Of a stretch of 64,000 bases of DNA, positions 21,623 to 32,275 are shown in pieces (the stretch's first letter is position 1; every line of letters starts with the position of its first letter). Source of the DNA: Roridomyces roridus (taxonomy: Eukaryota > Basidiomycota > Agaricomycetes > Agaricales > Mycenaceae); NCBI GenBank assembly GCA_029378245.1, contig JARKIF010000053.1, positions 62,001-126,000 of the forward strand, in the 5' to 3' direction. The notes under the pieces were generated by a model that ran no database searches, was not told the DNA's origin, and saw only the letters and a program-made list of their open reading frames with translations. The translations under genes were made by a program, and so were the position numbers.

Positions 21623-22720
21623 TGTTTGCGATTTTCGTGTAACCAGAAATCTGTGAGCTCACGTGACTTAAGGTGTCTTTCCCTTGTTCGATTCCCAGTC
21701 CAGCCTTTCTATTTTTGTTTCTTTTTTTCCCATTTGTATGCCATCGGCGGGTCCTCCCAGTCTGCCTGAGGCTCCACTTTTTATTTAAGGTTTGATTTAT
21801 TTCCATTTATTATACAAATATTGGCTCAATGTGAACTGGTCAACGCAAAGCGTTGAGCAGTGAACTTTGAGCCATCACATTGGTCACAAGGACTGCGGGT
21901 GTCTATTGATTTAGTGACCCGCAACCAACTTGGTTGCCTCAAAAAAACTGGTTCAAGGGCATGTTGAGATGCCAGTTGGCCTTTAGCGTGCATAAGTAAC
22001 AGGTCACTGTGCAATTCTATTTGCAACCTCTATTTGCTGTGCATCTTCTAGCTTTTTAGAAGGGCCTTAAATATTTACAGAATTTTTCGGGCCCTGGGGA
22101 CGAATCCAGGCCCATTCTTTCCCCCAGTGTTGTTGTTATTTGTCCTTTGATCAAGAGAATGTGTGAAGCTGTGGCTGTGTGAGCCGTCAAGTATGGCAGA
22201 CGCAGCCCAAAAGTACTCGGTCTGCCGGGCGCAGCCTCGGCCCACCCACCAAGTTTTAAATATTGAAGAATATAATCAGTAAGAGGCGGCGTCGGACTGG
22301 GTTGAACTCGAGAAATGAGGATCGTGGGCGCGGAAGAGTTGGGAGGAGAGGGTGGAGGGGAAAGCTAGCCCATGACACGGACGCAGTGACGCCGTTTAAA
22401 TAGATGCCAGCCTCGTGGCAGCCGTGTCAAACGGGCTCCTTGGAAACGGACAATTAGGGTAAGCGACGGAGATGCCAAAGTAATCCATAGTGCCCATAGT
22501 ACTGCAAAGTACTATGGGCACTATGGCACTAGCGCCGAGCTATGGCTCGGCTAGTGTTTTCCTGATGCAGCTCGGTATGTCGCCAATCAACACTCGAACC
22601 TCGCAGCTCGGTAATCGTGTACATACCAGAACTGACCAGGAACCATATAAACTACCTCTGCGACCTCTGTCCTCAACATAAAACCTCCATTCTCAGCACA
22701 GATAATTTACAACGATAAAA
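21623..22720. other. Intergenic, repeat-like
   Basis: No gene was found. The region is T-rich near 21700-21810. TTGTTCGATTCCCAG (about 21688) resembles a tRNA B-box, and GGGGACGAATCCAGGCCC near 22097 is similar. A pair of strong hairpins lies at 22485-22556. A TATA-like ATATAA at 22645 may belong to the MYND gene. Confidence 0.4.
22485..22556. repeat. Two adjacent near-perfect hairpins
   Basis: The first (22485-22526) has 19-bp perfect arms (CCATAGTGCCCATAGTACT and complement) around a GCAA loop. The second (22527-22556) pairs CACTAGCGCCGAGC with GCTCGGCTAGTG around TATG with one extra base. Together they could fold as DNA cruciforms or an RNA double hairpin. Function is unknown; it may be a relic of a palindromic transposon. 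Confidence 0.7.
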
Positions 22721-22734
22721 AAGGTCATAGAAGG

Positions 22735-24452
22735 CCCTCAACCTCATCCCAGAAGCCCTCATCGACATCACCGCGCTGCTGACAGCCGACCCGAGCAATT
22801 CCCAGGCCAGAGCCGAATTTGCAGTTCTGGTGGAGCTGCAGAGCAAGACCGGTAGGCGTGTGCTGGAGCCAAATCAGATACTTTCTGCCGACTCTCCGCA
22901 TGCGTATGGGTCTTCGCATAACCCCCCGCGTGCGAATATCGCGACCGATCTTCACTAGTGCTGGCAAGGTTCGGTTCGGTTCGGGCCATTGCCGAACCTT
23001 GAACCTGAACGCGCGTTCGCGTTCGGTTCAGGTTCGAACGTGTTCGAACGCCACCGGTCCCTGATCCCAAGAATCCTCCCAAAAAAGTGCTCTGTGCTGA
23101 GGGTACCTGGGAAGGAGTCAACTGAGGTGCTTTGGGGAACCCGATGGATCATGTACGGCGCTGTAATGTGCAGCCGACACATTCCCGCTACTATTGATGT
23201 GCCATCAATCATCTTGATGATCAGTCAGAGGCGCGCAACACGGCGTAAAAATGGGCTACAAGGGTGTGGATGTTACTGGATGGGTATACTTGCTACAGAT
23301 CACACCGGCACTGCCGTAAATGTGGGAAATCCGGCGTGAAATTGACACAATTGCGCTGATGGGGTTCACTTTCAGGTTCAGGTTCGAACGCGCGCCGTGC
23401 TGGCCGAACCCCGAACCGAACTTGCGTTCAGGTTCAGGGATTTCGTGAACCTGAACGCTGAACCCGCGTCCGGTTCAGGTTCGGTTCAGGTTCGAACCGA
23501 TTTCTGAACCGGACCTTGCCACCACTAATCTTCACCAGCGCTCGTCGGTGCCCTTCTTCTTCAAGGTCGACGCCGACGAGACACCGGGACATGCTGCGAT
23601 TGAGCCAGGCGTCATTGTGGGGGCATGTATGACTTGCAAAGTGGCGACGAAGAAGAAGGATTTGAAGAAGTGTGGCAGGGTGCGTCTTCTGCTTCTTGTC
23701 GATCCGCTGATTTTGACGTACAATCAGTGTGGCCGAGCGAATTACTGCAGCGTCGTTTGTCAAAGGGCTGATTGGCAAGTTTCTTGTTTTCCATCTGCTT
23801 TTTCGACGATAATCTCTCCCAGGCCGGTACACAAGCACACGTGCGGCGATGCCCCGAATAAAGACATCACCATCCGGCTGGGGCGAAACATCCACCACCA
23901 CCAATTCTTCCGACTTCATCTCCTTCTCTACACCCTACGCGCACTAGGCCCGCCTCGCCTCCCCAGCGAAAAACACGAATTCATGCTGATGGTCGTCGTT
24001 GACCTGGTGCCAGTCTCGCCGCCCTTGAACGATGCCTCTAACAAAACCAAACGCATCGCAGTACGTAACATCCTCCCCGTCCCGCTCTGCATCATCCCGC
24101 CCGAGATGGTCGAGATCCACCGTGGGGTCGTGCAAGCGACGCGTGCCGAGGTGCGGCTTCATTGTATTTGGATCACGACGAGCGACGTGTATACGCCCGG
24201 CACGGAAGACAACTGGCGCATCGGGGCTCTTGCGGTGACGCCGTTCATGTTGAGCAATTACCTGCGTCCGGGCTTCTCGCTGGATCTGTACAGTTATGGC
24301 TACGGGGTTCACAGGCGTGTGACGCAGGATCTTGATTTTCTGTTCGAGTGAGTCCTTTTATTCCATGGATAATGGGATGTTTGACTTTTTGTAGGAGCAT
24401 AAACGACGAGCTTCGGTTGGATACAGAGAATCATTATCTTCTCCGGGCTTGA
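22735..24452 (+). pseudogene. MYND zinc-finger protein gene interrupted by a hAT-like element
   Basis: The finger reads CMTC, then DLKKC, GRC, GRANYC, SVVC and, across a GC-AG intron, VHKHTC, matching the C6HC MYND pattern (a protein-interaction zinc finger). Upstream coding sequence ALNLIPEALIDITALLTADP continues to NIATDLH, where a 572-bp transposon is inserted. It resumes after the element with QRSSVPFFFKVDADETPGH; with one target copy removed, the frame is continuous. Downstream it reads HLLLYTLRALGPPRLPSEKHE, VWRIGAL-like text (EDNWRIGALAVTPFML) and, after a final GT-AG intron, INDELRLDTENHYLLRA. A clear start codon was not found at the 5' end; the segment before ALNLIPEAL is preceded by an in-frame TAG, so it may begin with a small exon. 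A truncated product could start downstream of the element. Alternatively the transposon may be spliced out, which is untested. Confidence 0.7.
22956..23527. mobile_element. 572-bp non-autonomous hAT-like element inside the MYND gene
   Basis: The ends are TAGTGCTGGCAAGGTTCGGT and the near-complement ending GGCAAGG-type CCTTGCCACCACTA. An 8-bp target duplication ATCTTCAC flanks it (22948-22955 and 23528-23535). GGTTCAGGTTCG and GGTTCGGTTC repeats fill about 90 bp at the left and 170 bp at the right. The middle ~280 bp is unrelated and has no transposase frame. Confidence 0.9.
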
Positions 24453-25138
24453 ACCGTCCTAATCCACTGGGCTAGGTCCGGCGGCGCGCCGGCGTTCCCT
24501 TGGATTCTCTGTTGTTAACGTAGGAAATAATCAATGCCGAGTACCTCGTTCGGACAGATGAGTCGTATATAATGCACGCCACTCGCACTATTCCGCCGAG
24601 GCATCGGTTGCCGCCGACGGTCGGCATGTTTGGCTTTGATCGTGGCGTCTTTTTTCTCGGACCACCACCATGCTAGTACTCCAATCCTGCGGCTTAATCT
24701 TCCCTTCGACCCCATCAGAATCCTCTTAGGCTCTGAATCTTAGCACTTGTGCCGGTTTGGCATCAGACTTCGCTCCTCCGCTCCGTCTCGACGGTTTGCT
24801 GATACGCTCGAGACTCCCCTGCGCAACCAAGCCCTTCATTTCCGGGCCATCCAAAAACCAAGAGTATGTAAACCCCTCGGGCGATCTTGCGACCGCTGCG
24901 GTTTAGTGGGATGAACCACGACGGTCATAGTTCTCTCGGCTCTGTCACACGTTCGTCGTCTGCTGCTTTTTCGCTTCAAACTCGGACTAATCGTATTCTT
25001 CAAAGGCCTTCTGGGCCCACCATGTGTGTAGACCATCTACTAGGCTTACATGACTCGCGGAGCAAAGGTGGACAGATCAATCGGCTGATATTTAAAGCAA
25101 GCGAATGGTTGGGTCGATCGCTACTACCCACTCGAGCT
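24453..25138. other. Intergenic before the acyltransferase
   Basis: TATATAATGC near 24568 is TATA-like but lies far from any called gene. TAGCCCAGTGG and GGTTCAAGCCC on the minus strand near 24440-24475 resemble tRNA boxes A and B but are too close together for a tRNA. No gene was called. Confidence 0.35.
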
Positions 25139-26954
25139 CATGGTGGTCAACAACCCCAATGCACTGCAGCAACCGCGTACTGGTACGCATTCGCTGACAA
25201 CGTATCGGATGCCCTCATCCATTTTCCCTGACTCCAGTGTGGGTTCTACCCCGCAACACGGGCTACGCCAACATATTTCCCCTCCCTTTGGCTGGACTTG
25301 ATCGGATGCTCATTCGCACACCCGCGGTGGGTACTATTTGTGACATGCACCTCCTGTAGACTGAGTATTACAAGATTCATTTATCACACCTTGTGCCTGG
25401 GAGATTCGACGACAAGCAGTTGATTGCGGCGCTCCGCTCCACGCTGGACTACTACCCTTCCGCCGCTGCGAGATTGAGGATCAAAGGCGATGATTGGTGG
25501 GTATGTACGTGGCCCCATGCTTTATTCACATCGAGTAATTCTGCACTCCACAGCTCGACGCTGGAAAGCGGGGTATTCCTGTTCGTTTTCAGACGACCGA
25601 AGAACCACTAAATCATCAACCCGACCTCTCCGTCATACCGACGGAAATCATCGACCCACTTGCAATTGCTCTTGATGTTTCTGGTGCGGTTGAGTCTGAT
25701 GGGGCCGAACCTCTGGTGCAAATCAAGGTCACCTATTGCTCCAAAACAGATGAGTCCGCGATCGGGCTGTCATACAGTCACATGTTAGGTGGGTTCAACA
25801 CTACAACACCTGAATGTATATTCATGAACACAGCTACAGGGGACGCACACTCAATTCTCCAGTTCCTTAGTGTCTGGTCTCAATATTATCAAGGCAAGGA
25901 ACCATTGTCAAGTCGACCAACGTACGAAAAATACCGGATCCCCCAACCTCCCGCTGAGCACAACAACAACCCCGAAACAGATGCCTTCTTGACGCGCCAT
26001 GCGCCGCATCTCAGAATTTTCTACCCGAAGCACATCTTCGACACACTCAGGGCTGCGACCCGCTCGGCGGCGAAACTAGTTGATCTGTTCTTCAGTTTGG
26101 AGCAGATCGAACAGCTGCGCTACGTTGCAGACTCATGGGTCGGTCAATCTGGGGGCTCTGCAAAGCGGACTACGGAGAGCAACGCTCTTGGGGCTTATTT
26201 CATTGCAACTATGAACCGCTGCCTCGATGTCCCCATCACTCGCGTAGTTGTAACCGTCACCGTACGTCTTCCACCTCGTTTTTTGCCATCCATCAGTGAT
26301 CGACTGTGTTCAGGCTCGCGGCATAAAGAACCCTGATTATCTCAAATCAGACGACTGGCGTGCCCCCGGTCCGCTGACTGCCGGCAACCATTTCTTTCAA
26401 GTTTATACCCCGACACTGTCTAAAGAAGAAGCGCGTTCGATCGGCGCGGTGGCTGCGGCGATGCAACAGTGCGTCAAAGACGCCAGACAGTACGACCACG
26501 TTAAACGGCTATTTGCGATTTCCGACCCCATAATGCTCCGCATGGTCAAGGAGAAGACTTTTCATTCATTTTTGCATGAAGGTATCTTTCGCTGGAACAA
26601 CATAGGCAGGTGTGTACATGTAGACTCCTTTCTCGACAGGATGTGAGCATGGCTTCCAGGTTCGACGGTGACGTGCTGCACTTTGGATTCGGAACCGCCC
26701 GGTCACACTCCCATGAATGTGCCCCTGGCTCTGCTCGCTGCTTTCAAGCGCCAACGGTCCGTCAACTCGACGGGTCGTGGGTCAGAAAGGCCGATGGTCT
26801 GATAATGTGGAGCCTCATTCCGGCCAAAATTCATCAACAATTCTTGGCCATGGTAGCAGCCGATTTGAATTCAACAGCATTCCCCAACAATATCGCCGAA
26901 AGGGAGCAGAAGGCGCAGGAGAAAATTCTGCGTGCTGAAAAGGCCCGGTTGTAA
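25139..26954 (+). CDS. HXXXD-type acyltransferase family protein (degenerate catalytic motif)
   Basis: This is a member of the fungal transferase family related to BAHD acyltransferases, which move acyl groups from CoA to alcohols or amines. It starts MVVNNPNALQQPRT, then WVLPRNTGYANIFPLPLAGLDRML. TEYYKIHLSHLVPGRFDDKQL and LDYYPSAAARLRI follow, as in the family N-terminus. The expected HXXXD site reads SYSHMLGGFN: the histidine is present but the aspartate position is glycine. The C-terminal DFGWG-like motif reads LHFGFGTARS. Seven exons join in frame over introns of ~33-55 nt; two of these (about 33 and 38 nt) are unusually short. The protein ends AQEKILRAEKARL. Activity cannot be assumed. 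It stands alone with no other pathway genes beside it. Confidence 0.75.
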
Positions 26955-27210
26955 TCAAGTTGGAATAACGAATACATAAGTACTTGCTTGAATGTTGCTT
27001 CTGATTCTTGAATGTGACATCTGTTGTTCTTGGGTCCAGTGTGTAATAACAGGCTTGCATCAGGATACATGAATGACCAGTATACCGATTTGCGCGTGTA
27101 TGGTTTCGTTGTTAAATGCCCTTGTTCCCGATGCCGTCTATGCCGCCGGCCGCGTCACCGTGTGACCCAATCACGGTGATCAAAAACAGCTCTTGCTTCT
27201 GACCACGACC
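26955..27210. other. Intergenic spacer
   Basis: This is short and contains the 3' end of the acyltransferase gene and the promoter of the next F-box gene; no element was recognised. Confidence 0.4.
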
Positions 27211-28972
27211 ATGCCACAAACCGAGTCTCAACCGTGAGCATTCACCTCACCTCAAACCTCTCACTGACAGTAAATCATCCAGTGTGTCAATCTCTGCTCA
27301 GAGGCGCAAACTCAAGAATGAAATCGCATGGCACTACGCCCAGATCGCCGGCTTGAAAGCCCAGTTCAACGCACTCAATCCCATCTCTGCCCTCCCTAAC
27401 GAGCTCATCGCCAAGATATTCCGCTTCTATGACTTTCTCAACGGGGCCCCCTTCGACTTGACTTGGACGAGGGTGATGCTGGTCTGTCGCAAGTGGCACG
27501 CCATCGCTTTGGCCGAACAGCCGCTGTGGAGCTTCGTGAGGCAGGGGTTCTCGAGCTTCGTTCACTACCGCAGCTTAAAGCGCGTGTTGACTCAGCTGGA
27601 CCGCTCGGGGGCTGCGCCCTTGACGGTCGAGATGCAGTCGAGCGACTCGAGATTGTTCACTGACTCGCTTCTCGAGCATACCGATCGTCTGCGGGAGGTC
27701 AAGATTCGTGGGGAGTCCGTCCATACGATGCAGTTTCTGCATTCGCTTGCATTACATTCGCTGCCACTCCTCCGTTCCATCACTGTCGATCCAGGGTACA
27801 AGTGGGAAGAGGTGCCCGAGACGCTCAACACCTGCCCACCCGCGCTGTTTGACGGCCGTGCCCCGCAACTCACCTCACTGGACGTGAAGATCGCCAGCGT
27901 CGACTGGAGTCTCTTCCGAGGACTTACCAGACTGTCGCTGGAGGGTGCAGCCGACACGAAGCTGCCGCCGACCAACATCCTCGACGTGCTCGAGGCATCG
28001 CCGGGCTTGACCTACATCAGGCTGGCCCGGGTTCTCACCCGCCAAGTTCTCGTCGGCGAGACGCGTGTCGTCTCCCTTCCCAACCTCGGTGTACTCTGGA
28101 TCCAAGACGACGTCGAGATCTGCGCCTCATTTATTCGGCACATCTCTGTTGCACCGACTGCCCATCTCCTCTTGTACGGATACGGAATCCAAACTGGCGG
28201 CGACGTCACCGACCTCCTCATCCCTGTCCGAAAACACGTCCGTGGCCCCTCCGCGCCGGCCATCCGATGCCTGCAGCTCGACGCGAGCGGCGAAGGTAAC
28301 CTACCCAACAGCCCGCCCCAGCACCTACGAATCTGCGCCTTCACCGCTCCCGGGGAACCCAACTCTCTCAAGACCAAGAGCGCGTACATCTCCGTGAACA
28401 GCCATCCAAACACGGGGCACGCGCTTCGCCAGATACTGAGTAAAGTGCTCAAAGCGCTGCCTTCACACACAGTGACGCACCTCGAATGCCGGAGCGCGAG
28501 GCATTTCAGCGTGGCTTCGTGGAAGACGGCGTTGGCACTCCTCCCGTCCCTCGAGGTCATCTATGCGTTTGCGGATTATGGCGCCGAACGACTTTTTCAT
28601 ACGCTCACCGAGCTGACCGAGGCGCCCAAACCGGGCGTGGGCTTCCCCGTGAATCTGCGACATGTGCATTTACGGGTGTATGTGTGGGAGGCGAGGGATG
28701 ACGAGGAGGATATGCGGGTTATCGCTGCCAACGTGCTAACTGCGCTGAAACGGCTGCTTGCTGTCCGCGTCGCTGCTGGAACTCCGTTGGGGTTGCTTGA
28801 AATCGAGGAGGGTGGGTCTGGGGTCGTTGTATCGGAGGAGGAATGGTGGGAGTTTTCAGAACAGGTCGGGAGTTTGACGAGGAATGGGTATCCGTATGTT
28901 ACACGGAAGATGCTGGCGGGGTTGGACCAAGCGGAAGATTCTAGATCTAGTGATGAAGGTGATGAGGAATAG
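27211..28972 (+). CDS. F-box protein with LRR-like body
   Basis: The ATG at 27211 opens a tiny first exon (MPQTESQP). A 49-nt intron follows, and exon 2 begins at 27283 (VSISAQRRKLKNEIAWHYAQIAGLKAQ), giving about 569 residues. The coiled N-terminus leads into ISALPNELIAKIFRFYDF, a clear F-box start of the agaric type, followed by WTRVMLVCRKWHAIALAEQPLW. The rest is leucine-rich (LTSLDVKIASVDWSLFRGLTRLSLEG, and LPNLGVLWIQ). It ends with an acidic tail (EDSRSSDEGDEE). It is expected to bind Skp1 through the F-box and to recruit substrates to an SCF ubiquitin ligase. Its 3' end and downstream flank are partly repeated at 30.93-31.17 kb. Confidence 0.85.
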
Positions 28973-29155
28973 GTCGTCGATACTCGGATATAATGGGTCT
29001 TGAACTAATATGTACTTCCTATGATACAGCTGTTTCACGATGACTTATGAAGCGAGGTTTAAAAGTTCAATTGAGCATTTCCTTGCCGAAGAGCCGTTGT
29101 TCTGTTTGTTCATATTTTTTTCCATCTCTGACCGCAACCACGACCATCTCCCGAC
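28875..29155. repeat. Duplicated segment: F-box 3' end plus leader, copy 1
   Basis: The stretch from AGGAATGGGTATCCGTATGT through the F-box stop codon, the TAATGGGTCTTGAAC spacer and the leader TTCCTTGCCGAAGAGCCGTT recurs at about 30935-31170. Here the leader precedes a frameshifted F-box gene; in the other copy it precedes the MASLP gene. Confidence 0.75.
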
Positions 29156-29224
29156 TGCTGGAAGTCCCTGCTTGCTATTTGATGGTGCTCTTTCTCCCTG
29201 TAATCCACCCCTTCTCCAGTACAA

Positions 29225-30899
29225 ATGGCTCAATCTGCGACAGGAGTTCCTCGACCGCAACAACTTGAAGGATCAGCAGATGGCCATCGAGGAGATAGAT
29301 CAGACGCTAGATGTTGTCCAGTCAGCAGTGAACGCTGTCCACCTCCCTTGGGCCCATGGGGCTACAGAGCGATTATCAACGCTGCTGGGCTTCCGCGCCG
29401 GCACGCAGTTCCAGGACGAGGGCCCGGCCGTCATTTCCCTCGCCAAAGGCGTCATCTCAGGGCAAGGTCTCGGTCTCTCACACTCTCGGAACTATTGGAC
29501 CTTCAGCGCTCCCTCCGCATTAACCGGAATAGTCTCATCTCCATCGTCCGTCTTCCCACCGAAGTTCTTGAGAAGATCTTGGAGCTCTGTCCCGCTCTAA
29601 ACGGTGATAGACCGTACGCCACATTCATCCTTGGATTGAGCGCCGCGCATGTTTGTCGGAGATGGCGCCACATCGCACTTGCTACCCCCCCCGTTTTTGG
29701 TCACAGATCGACTTCACACGGGCTCGCTGGGCGCATGAAATGCTGACCCGCTCCTCCGACGCAACGCTAGCCATCGACGTGGCGCTTTATGACAAACCCA
29801 GGGTCGCATTGGAGCGCGCGCTGGGGGAGCACTTGCACAGGACGCGCGAGCTGCACATACGCTCCCCGCTGAGTCGAAATTTCCGTCCGACATTGTCAGC
29901 AAACCTGCACCGATCCTCGAAAGACTCACACTGTCCGGTTACTGCAATATCGGGGACGCGAGGCCTGAGCCGCTGCAGCCGTGGAGCAAGGATTTGTTCC
30001 GCGGGAAGGCTCCCTCACTTCGACAGCTTGTGCTCCGCCATTACGATCTTGCATGGTCATCTCCTTTATGGAGCTCTCTCACCTCGCTCGAGCTCATAGG
30101 TGTTGCCGTCCATCGCACACAATTCTTCGAGTTCATTGCCGAGCGAACGCGCCACCTCCACACACTGACTCTCAATGATATTTGCGTGTGCGGCGCTCCC
30201 AGCCTCGTCGGAGTCGTCGCTCTCCCGTCCGTGGAAACCATCGACATGACTGTGAAGGATAGATGGTTCTGCGCCGCCTTGCTCCAATGCTTCGTCCGTT
30301 CCACCGGATGTCGTCTGATTTTCCGGTGCTCTTTCCGCCCCACGAGCATGGGCGACCTCCTCGATTGCGTCGCAGCGGAGTCGCTGCAAACATCCTGCGT
30401 CAAATTCGCCGACCGGTCGTCTACTTTCGACATCACTTTATTTGACGATGAGGCGTCTCCGCGCTATGCCGTTCATCTGGACATCCTCGCGTCAGACTGG
30501 GCATATTCGCGCAGGGATGTAATGGAGCTGGTCATGCACGACGCCACATCCCTATCCCACGTCCGAACGCTCATTGTCAAAAGCACTCTCTCTTGGCCCG
30601 ACTCGCTCCGTCTTCCGGGGAGTCTATGCGATTCCATTGAACACATCGTGCTGCATGCTCATGTCGTGCCCTTTGCGCACCATCTCGAGGACACACATCA
30701 GGTTCGGATGCATTCTTATCCCAGCTTGCGTACCTTAGCTTTCTATCACGTGGAATTTTGTGAGAGGGAGGTGGGGATGATAGTTCGGTGGTTGGCGAGG
30801 CAGAAGGACTTTGACTTGATGGTTGAAGAGGTGAGGTTTGTGGGATGTACAGGTACAGATGGGGACCAATGGAGGGATGTGGTGAGGTCGTTCATATGA
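29225..30899 (+). pseudogene. F-box gene with several frameshifts
   Basis: The F-box reads SIVRLPTEVLEKILELCPAL followed by SAAHVCRRWRHIALATPP. The frame changes at a C8/T5 homopolymer near 29690, after which VFWSQIDFTRARWAHEML-type sequence is read in another frame. Another break occurs near 29875 before VSKPAPILERLTLSGYC. From about 29990 a long open frame encodes KAPSLRQLVLRHYDLAWSSP to WRDVVRSFI, with leucine-rich text. The N-terminal region also switches frames: DRNNLKDQQMAIEEIDQTLD looks coding but is out of frame with the ATG at 29225. At least three breaks make it a likely pseudogene; sequencing error at the homopolymer is possible for one of them. Confidence 0.65.
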
Positions 30900-30934
30900 G
30901 GGAAGCCTCTGCAGGTGTAATACAATTATGTGGC

Positions 30935-31170
30935 TTGACGAGGAATGGGTATCCGTATCATACCCTGTTGTGCGGAAGATTCTGTTGATGAAGGTGATGA
31001 GGAATAGATCGTCGAAACCCGGAAATAATGGGTCTTGAACGAATATATACTTCGTATGATACCGCTGTTTTGTGAAGCGAGTCTTGAATTGAGCATTTCC
31101 TTGCCGAAGAGCCGTTGCTCTGTTTGTTCATGCTTTTTCCATCTCTAACCGCAACTGCGACCATCTCCCG
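30935..31170. repeat. Duplicated segment: F-box 3' remnant plus leader, copy 2
   Basis: It matches 28875-29155 in direct orientation. The F-box part is only a decayed remnant of a 3' coding end, and the leader immediately precedes MASLP copy 1. This implies that a neighbouring F-box gene was deleted. Confidence 0.75.
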
Positions 31171-31176
31171 ACAGTC
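31090..31176 (+). promoter_or_regulatory. Conserved leader/promoter of the MASLP family
   Basis: The leader AAGAGCCGTTGCTCTGTTTG and CCATCTCTAACCGCAACTGC occurs directly before the ATG here, before 53759 and before 61449, and in a partial form before the F-box pseudogene at 29225. It is retained more strongly than most intergenic sequence, so it probably includes promoter and 5' UTR signals. Confidence 0.6.
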
Positions 31177-32195
31177 ATGGCATCTCTCCCACTCGAGCTT
31201 GAAAAAGCCATCTTTGAGACTACTGCATACTCGGAGCCTACGTTCGTGCCAACGTTGAAGCTTGTGGCGTGGCGTGTAAACGAATGGCAAGGCGATTCTG
31301 CGAATCCTCTTCAGTGTACTTGACGGCAGTATAGGGTCAACAAATACTTGTACCGCGTTCTCATGCTGCGTGGAAGGGAGACGTACAGCCACGACGGGTG
31401 GAAGGACTACCCTTGTGACGATGACGCACTTTTCACGCGTCTCAAATCCATCCCTCCCTCGGTGCTGCGCGAGAGCGTCCGCCATCTATACCTCGAGGCC
31501 ATGCCACTCGACATGTGCTTGTATCTCTTGTTGACATGCACCGCCGTTGAGGATCTGTGGATCAACCTGTCCGACTCATCGCTGCTTGATCTCGTCGCAG
31601 CCTTCCCGTTGCGACGCCTCCATTGTCATCCCGCATATTTGTTTTCCGCACAGGAGAAACTGGACTTTGGTCACCCGCTGTTCTCAAATGGGACACATCT
31701 CGAATTGTTCATCGGATCTCCGAGCAACGAAGAATTCAACCCGTCGTCGTGGACAGGCTTGGCCTCTATTCCACACCTCACCCGCCTGTCCTTCACTGAA
31801 CCAGTCTTTTTACCGCTGGTGCCGAGTCTGCTGCAAAACTGCAAACTCCTTCGCGTTTTGGTCTTCATATTGGACAAGGACTGGATGGACGCCGACGAAG
31901 CGAGTGCCGTTTTGTCATCCACCGCTCGGGGGCATCTCCGATTTGTACAGATGGAATGCTCTGCCTTTGGCCAGGACTGGCGCTCCGGAGCGCTTGGACG
32001 TGGGGATTATTGGGATCGAGCAGAGGCTTTCGTTGCGAAGCGCATGACCAAGGAAATCGATCGTACGTCGCACTACCTTCTCTTGCATGCGCAATTCTCT
32101 TGACTCGCCGCCTTTGTTCGAGACATCTTACGCCATTTTTTCCAGCGGCTTTGTATATACTTGAAGGAGACGAGAGCGTACTTGTCGTCCATTGA
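31177..32195 (+). CDS. LRR-like protein of the MASLP family, copy 1
   Basis: This has three exons: 31177-31286 (MASLPLELEKAIFETTAYSE to WRVNEW), 31335-32062 and 32146-32195. Intron 1 starts with GC (GCAAGG) and ends ATAG; the GC donor is conserved in the copies at 53.8 and 61.5 kb. Exon 2 reads VNKYLYRVLMLRGRETYSH to AEAFVAKRM. The last exon gives PALYILEGDESVLVVH. The N-terminus resembles the agaric family LPPELExxIFExAA...VAxRVxxWxEPxLYRVL, which is F-box-like and followed by short leucine-rich repeats. It is about 295 residues. Function is inferred only: possibly a ligase adaptor. It sits upstream of a membrane protein and two SDR genes, an order partly repeated at 53.8-56.7 kb. Confidence 0.75.
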
Positions 32196-32275
32196 ATGCA
32201 ACTGTTTTATCTTCTTGAAAGGGATCGAATCGTGGATAATTTTCGAGCAATTCTCAGGGAGGCGAATATTTGTCA

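Noticed and set aside
24430..24480. tRNA-like boxes near the MYND gene end
   Set aside because: The A-box and B-box words are only ~11 bases apart, far too close for a tRNA, and they overlap the stop codon region of the MYND gene.
29680..29700. Homopolymer frameshift in the F-box gene as programmed frameshifting
   Set aside because: A run of eight Cs beside five Ts is a common place for sequencing or replication slips, and other breaks in the same gene argue for a pseudogene.
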